A DNA stretch of 64,000 bases from Bradyrhizobium elkanii WSM2783 (GTDB taxonomy: Bacteria > Pseudomonadota > Alphaproteobacteria > Rhizobiales > Xanthobacteraceae), in NCBI RefSeq assembly GCF_000472865.1, contig NZ_AXAP01000003.1:194048-258047 (forward strand). Reading direction: 5' to 3'. Shown piece after piece: positions 35,597 to 44,758 of the stretch. Both the position numbers and the translations under genes were made by a program. The notes under the pieces were generated by a model that was not told the DNA's origin, did not search any database, and saw only the letters and a program-made list of their open reading frames with translations. The stretch's first letter is position 1; every line of letters begins with the position of its first letter.

Positions 35597-36022
35597 ATGG
35601 CGATGACCAAACCCTCTCTCAAATTGACACATGACGGCGCGCTCAAGGCGTTGGCCGGTGCCATAGCCAAAGCGGAAGAGCTTAACGCACCGCAGAACAT
35701 TTCGATCGTCGATGACGGCGGTAATCTTCTGGCCTTTGTCCGGATGGATGGCGCCAAACTGCTGTCTCGGGAGACCTCGATGTCCAAGGCCATCACCGCG
35801 GCTTCGCATCGTCAACCGACGTCGCGACTCGATCCGGCCAATGAGATCAAGCTTGCCATTGCAGGTGGGGGCCGGCTCACCAATCTCGAAGGTGGACTGC
35901 CAATCATTATAGCGGGCCAATGTCTCGGTGCGGTCGGCGTGGGATCAGGCACCGGTGCTCAAGACGTCGAAGTAGCCCGCGCCGCGTTGGCGGCGATCGG
36001 AGCGGAGGATCAGAAGCCATGA
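35597..36022 (+). CDS. Heme-binding/GlcG-HbpS (DUF336) family protein
   Basis: A 141-residue HbpS/GlcG-like protein. Its single domain shows ISIVDDGGNLLAFVRMDGAKLLS in the first half and the glycine-rich VGVGSGTGAQDVEVARAALAAIG at the end. The ATG at 35597 has a GGAG about 10 bases upstream; 35576 is an alternative that would add seven residues. Homologues occur beside catabolic enzymes, and some bind heme or corrinoids. Its role in this cluster is unknown. It seems to close the co-directional gene series. Confidence 0.85.
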   Translation: MAMTKPSLKLTHDGALKALAGAIAKAEELNAPQNISIVDDGGNLLAFVRMDGAKLLSRETSMSKAITAASHRQPTSRLDPANEIKLAIAGGGRLTNLEGGLPIIIAGQCLGAVGVGSGTGAQDVEVARAALAAIGAEDQKP

Positions 36023-36166
36023 AACCGTGCGAGGCGAACCAGGTTCTGCCTCGCTCAAGGTAATAACAAAACCTGGCCACCTGAATGTTTTCGATACGGT
36101 CAGGCCGGACGCCTTGATCCTGTTGCTGCGCTGGTCGGCAAAGGCAGCGACGGGATATCGACCATA

Positions 36167-36241
36167 TTCGTTGATTTTGGTCCGTTTTCATTCGCGCTCG
36201 TTGCGTTTTGGCGTCGTTGTTTCTGGTGCGAAACTGGTGCG
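36167..36241 (-). repeat. Integrase 3'-end-like scar
   Basis: About 75 bases resemble, on the minus strand, the 3' coding end of the tyrosine integrase at 56863 and the scar at 61202-61284: TTTCTGGTGCGAAACTGGT on the plus strand, preceded by CGTT-rich repeats. No tRNA-like half follows it here. It is the only structure noticed in the 354-base gap 36023-36376, which otherwise has no convincing gene. Interpretation as a remnant of a lost element is inference. Confidence 0.4.
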
Positions 36242-36376
36242 GCCCGTGGACATTCGTCACAAAGGTCGTTGATGAGCGTTGAAGGGTTTCCGCCATTGCA
36301 GGAGAAGCGGAAGTGACCTGTTCAAGCTGTTTTTGCTCTATAGCGATGACGAATCCTGCTAGAGCCCGAAGGGAGG

Positions 36377-37954
36377 TCACGCCGGCAGGCCTGCCAGCCG
36401 CAGGCCGGTTTCGAACCGGACGAGATGCTCCGGCCGCCGGATCGGAAGCCAGTCTGTGAGGCAAGTGGCACGAAACGTGGGATCCAGCTTCTGCAAATGT
36501 TCGACCGCGATGTGCGCCTGCTCGGTCCGACCAGCGAGCGCGTGACTTGCAGCGATGATGGCCGCTGCCATCAAAAAGCTGGGCAATTGCCTGAAGGATT
36601 GTTCGGCCCAGGATGAGGCCATGTCAAACCGCCCTGCAAATAAATGAGATAGGGCCATGCCTGCCTGCATCCGGAACATCTCCGGATCCAGCGGGCTGAA
36701 ACGCATCGCGCGCGTAAAGAACTCGATCGCGGCATCGGGGTCACCGCGCTCCGCTCTGAGAAAGCCTCCCAGGAACCAGGCCGACGCCAGGTTCGGATTG
36801 AGCACCAGCGCCTTGTCGACCAGCGTGATCGCGCCCTCCACGTCGCCAGCGAGATGGGCAAGGGCATGTCCGCCCCTGGTGAGCGCGACAGCGTCGTCCT
36901 TGCCCAATTCCACCGCAAGGCGGGCCAGTCGAACGCCTTCCGCGATTTCCTGCGCCCGGTCGGTCATCCAGCCATTTACCTTTCGCCAGAAATGACACCA
37001 GGCCGCCATTGCGTGGGCAGAGGCAAACTCCGGATCGAGCTGCATGGCCTTGTAGAACAGCGGCAGCGCCTCGTTGATTGCCTCCCGCGTGCCCCGATGC
37101 AAATGAGGCATGGCACGCAAATAGTTGTCGTAGGCACTGAGGCTGCCGGTCGGCTTCCGCCTCGCACGATCGATCTCCGCCCGCTCGAGCTGCGAGGCGA
37201 TCGCTCCGACGATGCTGGTTGCGATCTGATCCTGAAGTTCAAAGATGTCGTCAAGCGTCCCTTCGAATCTCTCGGCCCAAAGATGGGTGCCTGTCGCCGC
37301 ATCCACGAGCTGGCCCGTGATACGAATCCGGTTTTCGGACTGGCGCACGCTGCCTTCGACGACGTAACGCACGCCAAGCTCGCGGCCCACCTGCTTCTCG
37401 TCTACCGTCTTGTCTTTGTAAGTGAAGCTCGAGTTACGGGCGATCACGAACAGCCAGCGAATGCGCGACAAGGCGGTGATGATGTCCTCGACGATGCCAT
37501 CGGCAAAATAGTCCTGCTCGACGTCGCCACTGAGGTTCCGAAATGGCAGGACCGCGATCGATGGGGAATCCGGCAGGGTCAGAATGGGTCCGAGCCTTTC
37601 GCCCGCGTTACTTGAGTCCATGATCAAAGCGTTCGCGGGCAATTTTTCTTCGGCGATCCTGCCGACGAAGCGGATGCCCCTGCGTGCAACCGTCCGGATC
37701 AGGCGCTGCTCCTTGCCGGTGTCGCCGATCGCCTTGCGCACCGCATTGATGTGGCTCGTCAGCGTCGACTCGGAGACGATCCGTCCTTCCCACACGGCCT
37801 GCAGCAGATCGTCTCTTGTTACGACCTGATCCCGGTTCTGGACCAGAAAGAGGAGCAGATCGAACACCTTCGGTCCGATGGCTATGAGCTCGGAGCCTCG
37901 CTTGAGTTCGCGCCGGTCGGGGTCCAGGCAATAATCTTCAAACGAGAACAGCAC
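36377..37954 (-). CDS. Winged-helix (OmpR/CadC-type) regulator with TolB-like and TPR domains
   Basis: A 525-residue regulator. The N-terminal OmpR/PhoB-type winged helix (residues about 1-90, FSFEDYCLDPDRREL to GIRFVGRI) is followed by an adenylate-cyclase-associated TolB-like domain (SIAVLPFRNLSGD, DYFADGIVEDIITALSRI, GTHLWAERFEG) and a C-terminal region of TPR-like helices. No transmembrane segment or cyclase domain is evident. The GTG at 37954 (VLFSFED) is chosen for its GGGGAG upstream and family-like N-terminus; a TTG at 37987 is possible. It is divergent from the NmrA-like gene. Confidence 0.88.
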   Translation of the reverse strand: MLFSFEDYCLDPDRRELKRGSELIAIGPKVFDLLLFLVQNRDQVVTRDDLLQAVWEGRIVSESTLTSHINAVRKAIGDTGKEQRLIRTVARRGIRFVGRIAEEKLPANALIMDSSNAGERLGPILTLPDSPSIAVLPFRNLSGDVEQDYFADGIVEDIITALSRIRWLFVIARNSSFTYKDKTVDEKQVGRELGVRYVVEGSVRQSENRIRITGQLVDAATGTHLWAERFEGTLDDIFELQDQIATSIVGAIASQLERAEIDRARRKPTGSLSAYDNYLRAMPHLHRGTREAINEALPLFYKAMQLDPEFASAHAMAAWCHFWRKVNGWMTDRAQEIAEGVRLARLAVELGKDDAVALTRGGHALAHLAGDVEGAITLVDKALVLNPNLASAWFLGGFLRAERGDPDAAIEFFTRAMRFSPLDPEMFRMQAGMALSHLFAGRFDMASSWAEQSFRQLPSFLMAAAIIAASHALAGRTEQAHIAVEHLQKLDPTFRATCLTDWLPIRRPEHLVRFETGLRLAGLPA

Positions 37955-38088
37955 TTCCGCGCTCCCCTTGGACAAGAAGCCAAGCAAAATTCAACCGCAA
38001 TTCAAGACGCCTACAAGGCCTTTCCGGCCGTAGGGGCGCATTCTCATCAGGAGCAGGGCCATTGGTGGCCACCAAATTGAGGAGCGTC

Positions 38089-38838
38089 ATGAAGATTGTT
38101 GTTGTTGGCGGCACCGGCCTCATCGGAACGAAGCTTGCGAGCAAGCTGCGTCGGAAGGGCCACGAAGCGATTCCAGCAGCTCTCGGCACGGGCGTCAACA
38201 CGATAACGAGCGAGGGCCTCGATAATGCACTTTCCGGCGCGGAAATTGTCGTCGACGTCGCGAACTCTCCCTCGTTCGAGGACGACGCGGTTCTGAGTTT
38301 CTTCGAAACTTCGGGTCGCAATTTGCTCGCGGCTGAGTCTGCCGCCGGCGTGCGTCTCCATGTCGGGCTGTCCATTGTCGGGGCAGACCGGCTTCCGGAA
38401 TGCGGTTACTTCCGTGCCAAGCTAGCGCAAGAAAATCTGATCAGAGCTTCGAAAATTCCCTACACGATCCTGCGCGCGACGCAGTTCTTCGAGTTCGTGG
38501 GCGCGGTCGTCGATTCCTCCACGGATGGACAAATCGTCAGGCTGTCGCCCGCTTTGTTTCAGCCCGTGGCATCGGACGACGTTGCCGATGCGCTGGCCGA
38601 TGTCACGCTCGCAGCTCCAATTAACGGCGTGGTCGAACTGGCCGGTCCGGAGCGATTCAGCCTCGATGAATTCGGCCGGCGTTACCTGACGGCGACGAAG
38701 GACCGCCGCAAGGTCGTCGCCGACATCCACGCCCGCTATTTCGGCGCGGAACTAAACGATCGGTCTCTTATGCCGGGCAACAACCCCTGGCTCGGCTCGG
38801 TGCGTTTCGAGGACTGGTTGAGAAGGCTTAGCCAGTGA
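38089..38838 (+). CDS. NmrA/NAD(P)-binding SDR-like protein
   Basis: A 249-residue atypical SDR. The Rossmann motif VVVGGTGLIGTKLASKL starts at residue 3, and later segments include YFRAKLAQENLIRASKIPYTILRATQFFEFV, a pattern of NmrA/YwnB-like reductases. The ATG at 38089 has GAGGAG 5-6 bases upstream. It sits between the divergent winged-helix regulator and an AraC regulator on the same strand. A redox-sensing or small-molecule reductase role is plausible; the substrate is unknown. Confidence 0.88.
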   Translation: MKIVVVGGTGLIGTKLASKLRRKGHEAIPAALGTGVNTITSEGLDNALSGAEIVVDVANSPSFEDDAVLSFFETSGRNLLAAESAAGVRLHVGLSIVGADRLPECGYFRAKLAQENLIRASKIPYTILRATQFFEFVGAVVDSSTDGQIVRLSPALFQPVASDDVADALADVTLAAPINGVVELAGPERFSLDEFGRRYLTATKDRRKVVADIHARYFGAELNDRSLMPGNNPWLGSVRFEDWLRRLSQ

Positions 38839-38892
38839 GAAGCACGAGCGACGAACGCTCTTCACGTGCCTATATCATGCGAGCATGAAATC

Positions 38893-39846
38893 ATGAGCAA
38901 GTCTATCTTGCGCGATCCCTCGCAGGAGGATCCGCCGGTCGAATCTGAAGCGCGCCAGGGCACCCAGCCCACCGCCGACCGGCATTCTGCCGATGCGGAA
39001 ATGGCGCGTGTTCTCAACACGGCTCCGCTCCGTATGGCGTTGGACCCCTCCGGTGGCGGAATCGCCCACTGGAAACACGAACCACTGCACGACGTCGTCC
39101 AGCCCATGACCGATCACGTCATCATGGCTTACAACGGCTCGATTCAACGCATGGAGCGGCGGTCAGGAAGATCGGTTACGATTGGAACGTTTCGTCCTGG
39201 GGTTGTGATAATCATTCCGGCCGGATCAAGCTCCCGGTGGGATATTCCGAAATCTGTCGATGTCGTTCAGCTCTATCTTCCGCACACAACGCTCGATCGC
39301 GTTGCACACGAAGCCGATACTGCCACATCGGTCGATCTTCTGGAGCGAACGGCGCATCCCGACCCGATTACATCCCGATTGCTCTTGAGCGCGGCCGACG
39401 TCCTGGAGGGCAATGCAGCTCTGGATAGGTTGTTCAGGCATCAACTGACAGACCTCCTGGCCACGCGCATCCTGGTCGCGCACACCGGCTCGCCAAACAC
39501 GTTCCGGCCGACCTTGGGCGGGCTTTCGCCGAAGGTCCTGCTCCGTGCCATCGAACGCTTGCGCTCGGACAGCGATGCCGACGTCTCACTGGCTGCACTG
39601 GCTGCAGATGCCGGCCTGTCGCGCTTTCACTTCTGCCGTGCCTTCAAGGAAAGCACCGGACTTTCACCTCACGCCTGGCTGCGCCAACACCGGCTCGAGC
39701 AGGCAATGAACATGCTTCGCGACACCGACGCGTCGATCGTCTCGGTCGCAGCGGCACTTGGCTACGCCTCTCAAACAGCCTTCGCGGCGGCGTTCAGGCG
39801 TTTGACCGGCGAAACTCCGAGCAATTGGAGACGGCGCGCGCGTTAG
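38893..39846 (+). CDS. AraC-family transcriptional regulator
   Basis: A 317-residue regulator with an N-terminal sensor domain and the C-terminal double helix-turn-helix of AraC/XylS proteins. The first helix-turn-helix is at LAALAADAGLSRFHFCRAFK, the second at SIVSVAAALGYASQTAFAAA, ending in PSNWRRRAR. The ATG at 38893 is taken; a GTG at 38866 would add nine residues. Likely target is the adjacent NmrA-like or NDH-2-like gene. Effector unknown. Confidence 0.9.
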   Translation: MSKSILRDPSQEDPPVESEARQGTQPTADRHSADAEMARVLNTAPLRMALDPSGGGIAHWKHEPLHDVVQPMTDHVIMAYNGSIQRMERRSGRSVTIGTFRPGVVIIIPAGSSSRWDIPKSVDVVQLYLPHTTLDRVAHEADTATSVDLLERTAHPDPITSRLLLSAADVLEGNAALDRLFRHQLTDLLATRILVAHTGSPNTFRPTLGGLSPKVLLRAIERLRSDSDADVSLAALAADAGLSRFHFCRAFKESTGLSPHAWLRQHRLEQAMNMLRDTDASIVSVAAALGYASQTAFAAAFRRLTGETPSNWRRRAR

Positions 39847-40022
39847 CAGCAATTCCTCTGCAATTACCTCAATCGCTCGGGGGCGGCTGCACACCTCCTT
39901 CGGTAAATCGGCATGTGCACGACCCATGCCGACCTCGTCAACGCCGAGTTGCTCTCGTTCATCGCGTCCTAGCGTCTCCGGTTTCTTGCGTCGGAAAAAC
40001 TCAAACCACAGGAGTAGGTCAC

Positions 40023-41228
40023 ATGCGACTTGTCATCATAGGCGCCGGCTTCGCCGGCATGTACGCAGCGCTTTCCGCTGCCCGGCTGCGCGACATCAGG
40101 GGCGCTTCACCTGAAGAACTCGAGATCGCGCTGATCGCGCCGGACCCGAGGCTGGTCATTCGCCCGCGACTTTACGAGCCGAAGCCAGAGACGCTGACCG
40201 CGCCTCTGCTGGAGGTCCTCGAAGCCATCGATGTCGTCTACGTGCAAGGCAGCGCAAAGACGGTCGACACCAAGTCTCGCACGGTGGAAATCGCCACCGC
40301 AAAAGGTGCGAAGAAGAACCTCTCTTACGATCGGCTGGTCGTCGCCACCGGCAGCCGGCTGTTCCGTCCGAATATTCCGGGCCTTGCCGAACATGGCTTC
40401 AGCGTCGACCAACTCGAGGATGCGATGGCCCTCGACCGGCATCTGCACAGTCTGGCCGATCGGCCGGCAAAGAACGGGCGCGACACTGTCGTCGTCGCCG
40501 GCGGCGGGTTCACCGGCATTGAGGCGGCAACGGAGATGCCCGCGCGGCTTCGCGGGATTCTCGGCAAAGATGCCAGGCCGCGCGTCATCATCGTCGATAG
40601 GAACAGCGCGATCGCTCCCGACATGGGCGAAGGCCCTAGGCCCCTCATAGAGGAGGCATTGCGCAAACTCGGCGTGGAGGGTCGGTTCGGCGTCGGCGTC
40701 GCCGAGCTGGACAAATCCGGGGTCACGCTTTCGAACGGCGAACGCATCGAATGCGGGACCGTGATCTGGGCTGCCGGCATGCGTGCGGCTCCATTGACCA
40801 CGCAGATCTCCGCCGAGCGCGACAATTTCGGCCGGCTGCTGGTCGACCGCGATCTGCGCGTGCTGTCGGTGCCCGGTGTCTTCGCCACAGGCGATGCCGC
40901 TCGCGCAGCGTGCGACGACGTCGGCAACTATGCGCTGATGTCGTGCCAGCACGCTACGCGGATGGGTGCCTTTGCGGGCAACAATGCCGCCGCTGAACTG
41001 TTGGGAGTTCCGACTATGCCGTACCACCAGAAGGTATACGTCACCTGTCTCGACCTCGGAGAAGCCGGCGCGCTCTTCACGCGCGGCTGGGACCGCAAGG
41101 TCGAGATGGTTGGCGACGAGGCAAAGAAGACCAAGCGGGAGATCAACACCGTCTGGATCTATCCGCCGCGCGCGGAGCGCGCCGCTGCTCTGGCGTCGGC
41201 CGACCCCGAGCGTGTCACCGATCTCTGA
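40023..41228 (+). CDS. NAD(P)/FAD-dependent oxidoreductase (type II NADH dehydrogenase-like)
   Basis: A 401-residue two-dinucleotide-binding-domain flavoprotein. The FAD motif VIIGAGFAGMYAALSAARL is at the N-terminus, the second nucleotide motif is VVAGGGFTGIEAATEM, and the third FAD contact is GVFATGDAARA. The architecture matches NDH-2/Ndh and related quinone or ferredoxin reductases. No C-terminal membrane helix is obvious. The ATG at 40023 follows AGGAG. It would oxidise NAD(P)H, passing electrons to a quinone or unknown acceptor. Confidence 0.88.
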   Translation: MRLVIIGAGFAGMYAALSAARLRDIRGASPEELEIALIAPDPRLVIRPRLYEPKPETLTAPLLEVLEAIDVVYVQGSAKTVDTKSRTVEIATAKGAKKNLSYDRLVVATGSRLFRPNIPGLAEHGFSVDQLEDAMALDRHLHSLADRPAKNGRDTVVVAGGGFTGIEAATEMPARLRGILGKDARPRVIIVDRNSAIAPDMGEGPRPLIEEALRKLGVEGRFGVGVAELDKSGVTLSNGERIECGTVIWAAGMRAAPLTTQISAERDNFGRLLVDRDLRVLSVPGVFATGDAARAACDDVGNYALMSCQHATRMGAFAGNNAAAELLGVPTMPYHQKVYVTCLDLGEAGALFTRGWDRKVEMVGDEAKKTKREINTVWIYPPRAERAAALASADPERVTDL

Positions 41229-41347
41229 ACACCCAACCAGCATTGAAGCCCTTCCCGCGCGGGAAGCGTGGCCCGCCCAGGATCGAGCACCAAGATCGAA
41301 CGCAGGAGATGAATCAGATGATCCACAACACTCAGCAGGAGACAAAC

Positions 41348-42265
41348 ATGAGCCTAGATATTACCGCACACCCCGTTAGATCGAAGCCCGACGAATTGGT
41401 TCCGTCGCGCTACGCGCTGAAGGTCGGCGAGATTGACGTGCTGGTGGTCAGCGATGGGGTACTACCGCTGCCCACCAAAATGTTAGGACACAACGCCGAC
41501 CCGGCCATCCGGGCGGCCTGGCTGAACAACATGTTCCTGCCGCCGGACGCTTTCGACTGGGCGCTGAACGCGGTCGTGGTGCGTAGCGGCGGTCGGACCA
41601 TCCTCATCGATGCTGGACTAGGGGGCGACCCGGACTTGCACTTGCCGCGGGCCGGGCAGTTGGTCAAGCGACTGGACGCCGCCGGCATCGATCTCGCGTC
41701 CGTGACCGACGTGGTGCTGACCCACATGCATATGGATCACGTTGGCGGGCTGCTCGTCGAGGGCGTGAAGGAGAGGCTGCGTCCGGACCTGCAGATTCAC
41801 GTGGCTGCCGCCGAGGTCAAATTCTGGGAGTCACCCGATTTCTCCCACACCGCCATGCCGCCGGGGTTCCCGGACGCGCTTCGGTCGGCGGCCAAGCGGT
41901 TCGTCAACCAGTACCACAACCATCTGCGTCAGTTCGATGAGGAGCACGAGGTGGCTCCGGGCGTGGTCGTCCGCCGCACCGGCGGCCACACCCCCGGGCA
42001 CAGCGTGGTCCGCCTGGCGTCCGGCGGCGACGCCCTGACGTTTGCCGGCGACGCCGTGTTCGCGGTCGGGTTCGACCAGCCCGACTGGCACAACGGCTTC
42101 GAACATGACCCCGAGGAGGCGGCGCGCGTTCGGGTCCGTCTTTTGCGGGAGCTGGCTGCGACCGGCGAGATGCTGGTGGCCACTCACCTGCCATTCCCGT
42201 CTGTCGGTCGGGTCGCGGTGGACGACGACGCGTTTCGTTGGGTACCGGTTTTCTGGGACTACTGA
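41348..42265 (+). CDS. MBL-fold metallohydrolase (lactonase-like)
   Basis: A 305-residue metallo-beta-lactamase fold hydrolase with H126-x-H128-x-D130-H131 (THMHMDHVGG), TGGHTPGHSVV and FAGDAVF. The spacing resembles quorum-quenching-like lactonases and alkylsulfatase-distant MBL proteins. The ATG at 41348 has AGGAG 6 bases upstream; upstream ATGs at 41309 and 41318 are less well placed. It follows the flavoprotein gene by about 120 bases. No signal peptide is seen. Substrate unknown. Confidence 0.87.
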   Translation: MSLDITAHPVRSKPDELVPSRYALKVGEIDVLVVSDGVLPLPTKMLGHNADPAIRAAWLNNMFLPPDAFDWALNAVVVRSGGRTILIDAGLGGDPDLHLPRAGQLVKRLDAAGIDLASVTDVVLTHMHMDHVGGLLVEGVKERLRPDLQIHVAAAEVKFWESPDFSHTAMPPGFPDALRSAAKRFVNQYHNHLRQFDEEHEVAPGVVVRRTGGHTPGHSVVRLASGGDALTFAGDAVFAVGFDQPDWHNGFEHDPEEAARVRVRLLRELAATGEMLVATHLPFPSVGRVAVDDDAFRWVPVFWDY

Positions 42266-42286
42266 CCGCTTGTTGGCTTAAATCCG

Positions 42287-42330
42287 AACTAGGGCGCGTG
42301 CTCATAACGTAAAGAGTTCACGCCCTAGTT
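42287..42330. repeat. Long inverted repeat after the MBL gene
   Basis: AACTAGGGCG and CGCCCTAGTT form a perfect 10-bp stem, extended by CGTG/CAC, around a loop of about 18 bases. No T-run follows. It could be a bidirectional transcription stop between the MBL gene and the convergent SDR pseudogene, an intergenic palindromic repeat, or the end of a lost insertion. I cannot tell which. Confidence 0.45.
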
Positions 42331-42361
42331 TGCGCGCTGCTGATTGCGGTCCCCGATTCGA

Positions 42362-42801
42362 TCAGCGAATTAGTGAACATGCACAATTGCGAGCGCACCA
42401 TTGCGTGGTGGCGCGACGGGAGAAAGGCTTGCCAATTCGAAGGGCCGGAGCAGGGATACTGTCCTGAGAAGCGCGATAACGCTCAAGCTCTTGACGTTTC
42501 CACACGGGCGAAAAGACGGTGACCATCGCATCGTTGATCCACACATCGATCGGTTCAAATTGCCGCACAATGGAGTCTGCCGCTGCGAAGAGCTCATCCG
42601 ATTTGAGACGTCAGCCGACGTGACGAAACCAGCGCCCCCAAGCTCCTCGAGTTCGCCCTTCACGTCATTCAGTGCGTCGGCATCGCGCGCAATCAATCCG
42701 ACGCGAGCGCCGGCTCGGGCAAAACGATGCGCGGCGGCTCGGCCCACGCCCGCGGAGGCGCCAGTGATTACGACTTTACAGTTTCGAAGCTCACCAGACA
42801 T
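42362..42801 (-). pseudogene. Frameshifted and truncated SDR family oxidoreductase
   Basis: The minus strand begins a short-chain dehydrogenase: MSGELRNCKVVITGASAG, VGRAAAHRFARAGARVGLIARDADAL, and ADVS. The family-like continuation (RQFEPIDVWINDAMVTVFSPV) is in another frame, so a frameshift occurs near residue 75. Similarity stops soon after ELERYRAS, before the catalytic YxxxK. About 130 of 300 or so residues remain. It points away from the TPP-enzyme gene. It is not expected to make an active enzyme. Confidence 0.8.
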
Positions 42802-42991
42802 GTGCGAACCGTGTCTCACTTATGGATCAGTCTCTCCGGGTGGGCCGGGCTTATGACGCATGCTGATCTCACATCAGACCAACCGCGCGTCCGGCGAAGA
42901 AGTTCCTGAAAATCGCGGGCTTATAGGAACGGGCCCGGAGCCCGCTTGTTCTTCGCAAAGGGACGACGTTACAACCTTATCGGACGTATCC

Positions 42992-44749
42992 ATGGCATCC
43001 TCCACCGCATCAGATGTCCTGGTCGAGACGCTGCTCGACTGGGGTGTCGATACCGTCTTCGGGCTTCCGGGTGATGGCATCAATGGCATTATCGAGGCCC
43101 TGCGCACGCGCCAGGACCGGATCAAGTTCGTCCAGGTCCGTCATGAAGAAGCCGCGGCCTTCAACGCCTGCGCCTACGCGAAGTGGACGGGCCGGCTCGG
43201 CGTATGCCTTGCAACATCAGGCCCGGGTGGCATCCATCTTCTTAATGGTCTCTACGATGCCAAGCTCGATGGACAATCAGTGTTGGCCATCACGGGTCTG
43301 CAATTTCACGATCTGCTCCACACGTTCACGCAGCAGGACGTGGAACTCGACAAGCTCTTTATGGACGTGTGTGTCTACAACAGCCGCGTGATGGGTCCAC
43401 ACCACGTCCAGAATATCGTGGAACTGGCCTGCCGGACCGCGCTTGCCTACCACGGTGTCGCCCATGTGACCATTCCGGTTGACATGCAATCGCAGCCTGT
43501 AAGCGCCGGCAAAAGATCGGAACGCAACGTGCCAAACCATGTTTCGGACCTGATGGCCCGCTCGGCGCAGACCGCAAGCGACGAGCAACTCGCCAAAGCA
43601 TCCGAGATCCTTAAGGTCGGCAAGAAGACAGCCATTCTTGCAGGCCGCGGAGCGCTCGATGCGCGCAACGAGGTTCTCGCTGTAGCGGAGCGCCTCGGGG
43701 CGCCGGTCATCAAGCCACTTCTTGGCAAGGGGGTGATCCACGACGACAGTCCGTATTCGGCCGGCGGCATTGGCCTTCTCGGAACCAAACCCGCGCAGGA
43801 AGCGCTGGAAAGCTGTGACACGCTTCTGATTGCCGGCAGCACGTTCCCCTACATCGAATTTTATCCAAAGCCGGGTCAGGCGCGCGCCGTCCAGATCGAT
43901 GTCGATCCGCAGCGGATCGGGCTGCGGTATCCGGTCGAGGCAGGCCTGGTGGGTGATACCGGCAAGGTACTTCAGGCTCTGCTGCGGCGGCTTGATTATC
44001 GTGACGATCGTTCGTTCCTGCAACAGACCCAGGAGGGGATGAAGGAATGGAACGCGTTGATGAGCCAGCGCGGCACCAATAGCCAAAAGCCGATGAAACC
44101 TGAGCGCGTTGCGTACGAGCTCAACAAGCTTCTTTCCGATGATGCGATCGTGGCAACCGATTCCGGAACAATCACCACCTGGATAGCCCGACACCTGGTC
44201 ATGCGCGGCAATATGATGTTCTCGTGCTCCGGCAATCTCGCGACCATGGCGTGCGGCTTGCCCTATGCGATTGCGGCTGCGGTGGCTTTCCCGGGCAGGC
44301 AGGTTGTGGCGTTTGTTGGCGACGGCGGTCTCACCATGCTGATGGGCGAGCTTGCCACCTGCGTGAAATACGGCCTCGACGTAAAGATCGTGGTTATCAA
44401 GAACAACTCCCTCGGGCAGATCAAATGGGAGCAGATGGTGTTCCTGGGCAATCCGGAATACGTCTGCGATCTGCAGCCGATCGACTTTGCAGCGGTGGCG
44501 CGCGGCTTTGGTGTGAGCGCGTTCAGTGTCGACGATCCGGCGCAGTGCGGCGAGGTGCTGCGCGAGGCGCTGAGCACGCGCGGCCCGGCATTGATCGAAG
44601 CGGTGGTCGATCCGCACGAACCGCCGATGCCGCCGAAGGCGACTTTGACGCAGATCACGCATTTGGCCGAATCGCTCGTTCGCGGCACGCCGGCGAAGGG
44701 CAAGATCGCACTGACCATCGGCTCGGATGTGGTCCGCGAAATCATTTGA
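42992..44749 (+). CDS. Thiamine-pyrophosphate-dependent enzyme (pyruvate oxidase/acetolactate synthase-like)
   Basis: A 585-residue TPP enzyme in three domains. The N-terminal Pyr domain has GLPGDGINGIIEAL and the catalytic glutamate E52 in VRHEEAAAFNACAY. A central Rossmann-like domain follows, then a PP domain with VAFVGDGGLTMLMGELATC and IKNN, the GDG-to-NN thiamine diphosphate motif. It resembles PoxB-type pyruvate dehydrogenases (quinone) and benzoylformate/oxalyl decarboxylase relatives. The ATG at 42992 starts at the family-typical residue; the open frame is longer upstream. Substrate is a 2-oxoacid, probably pyruvate. Confidence 0.9.
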   Translation: MASSTASDVLVETLLDWGVDTVFGLPGDGINGIIEALRTRQDRIKFVQVRHEEAAAFNACAYAKWTGRLGVCLATSGPGGIHLLNGLYDAKLDGQSVLAITGLQFHDLLHTFTQQDVELDKLFMDVCVYNSRVMGPHHVQNIVELACRTALAYHGVAHVTIPVDMQSQPVSAGKRSERNVPNHVSDLMARSAQTASDEQLAKASEILKVGKKTAILAGRGALDARNEVLAVAERLGAPVIKPLLGKGVIHDDSPYSAGGIGLLGTKPAQEALESCDTLLIAGSTFPYIEFYPKPGQARAVQIDVDPQRIGLRYPVEAGLVGDTGKVLQALLRRLDYRDDRSFLQQTQEGMKEWNALMSQRGTNSQKPMKPERVAYELNKLLSDDAIVATDSGTITTWIARHLVMRGNMMFSCSGNLATMACGLPYAIAAAVAFPGRQVVAFVGDGGLTMLMGELATCVKYGLDVKIVVIKNNSLGQIKWEQMVFLGNPEYVCDLQPIDFAAVARGFGVSAFSVDDPAQCGEVLREALSTRGPALIEAVVDPHEPPMPPKATLTQITHLAESLVRGTPAKGKIALTIGSDVVREII

Positions 44750-44758
44750 GTCGGAGCG

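Noticed and set aside
36854..37615. Plus-strand frame of 253 codons opposite the winged-helix/TPR regulator
   Set aside because: No recognisable domain or ribosome binding site; the minus strand carries a clear multi-domain protein.
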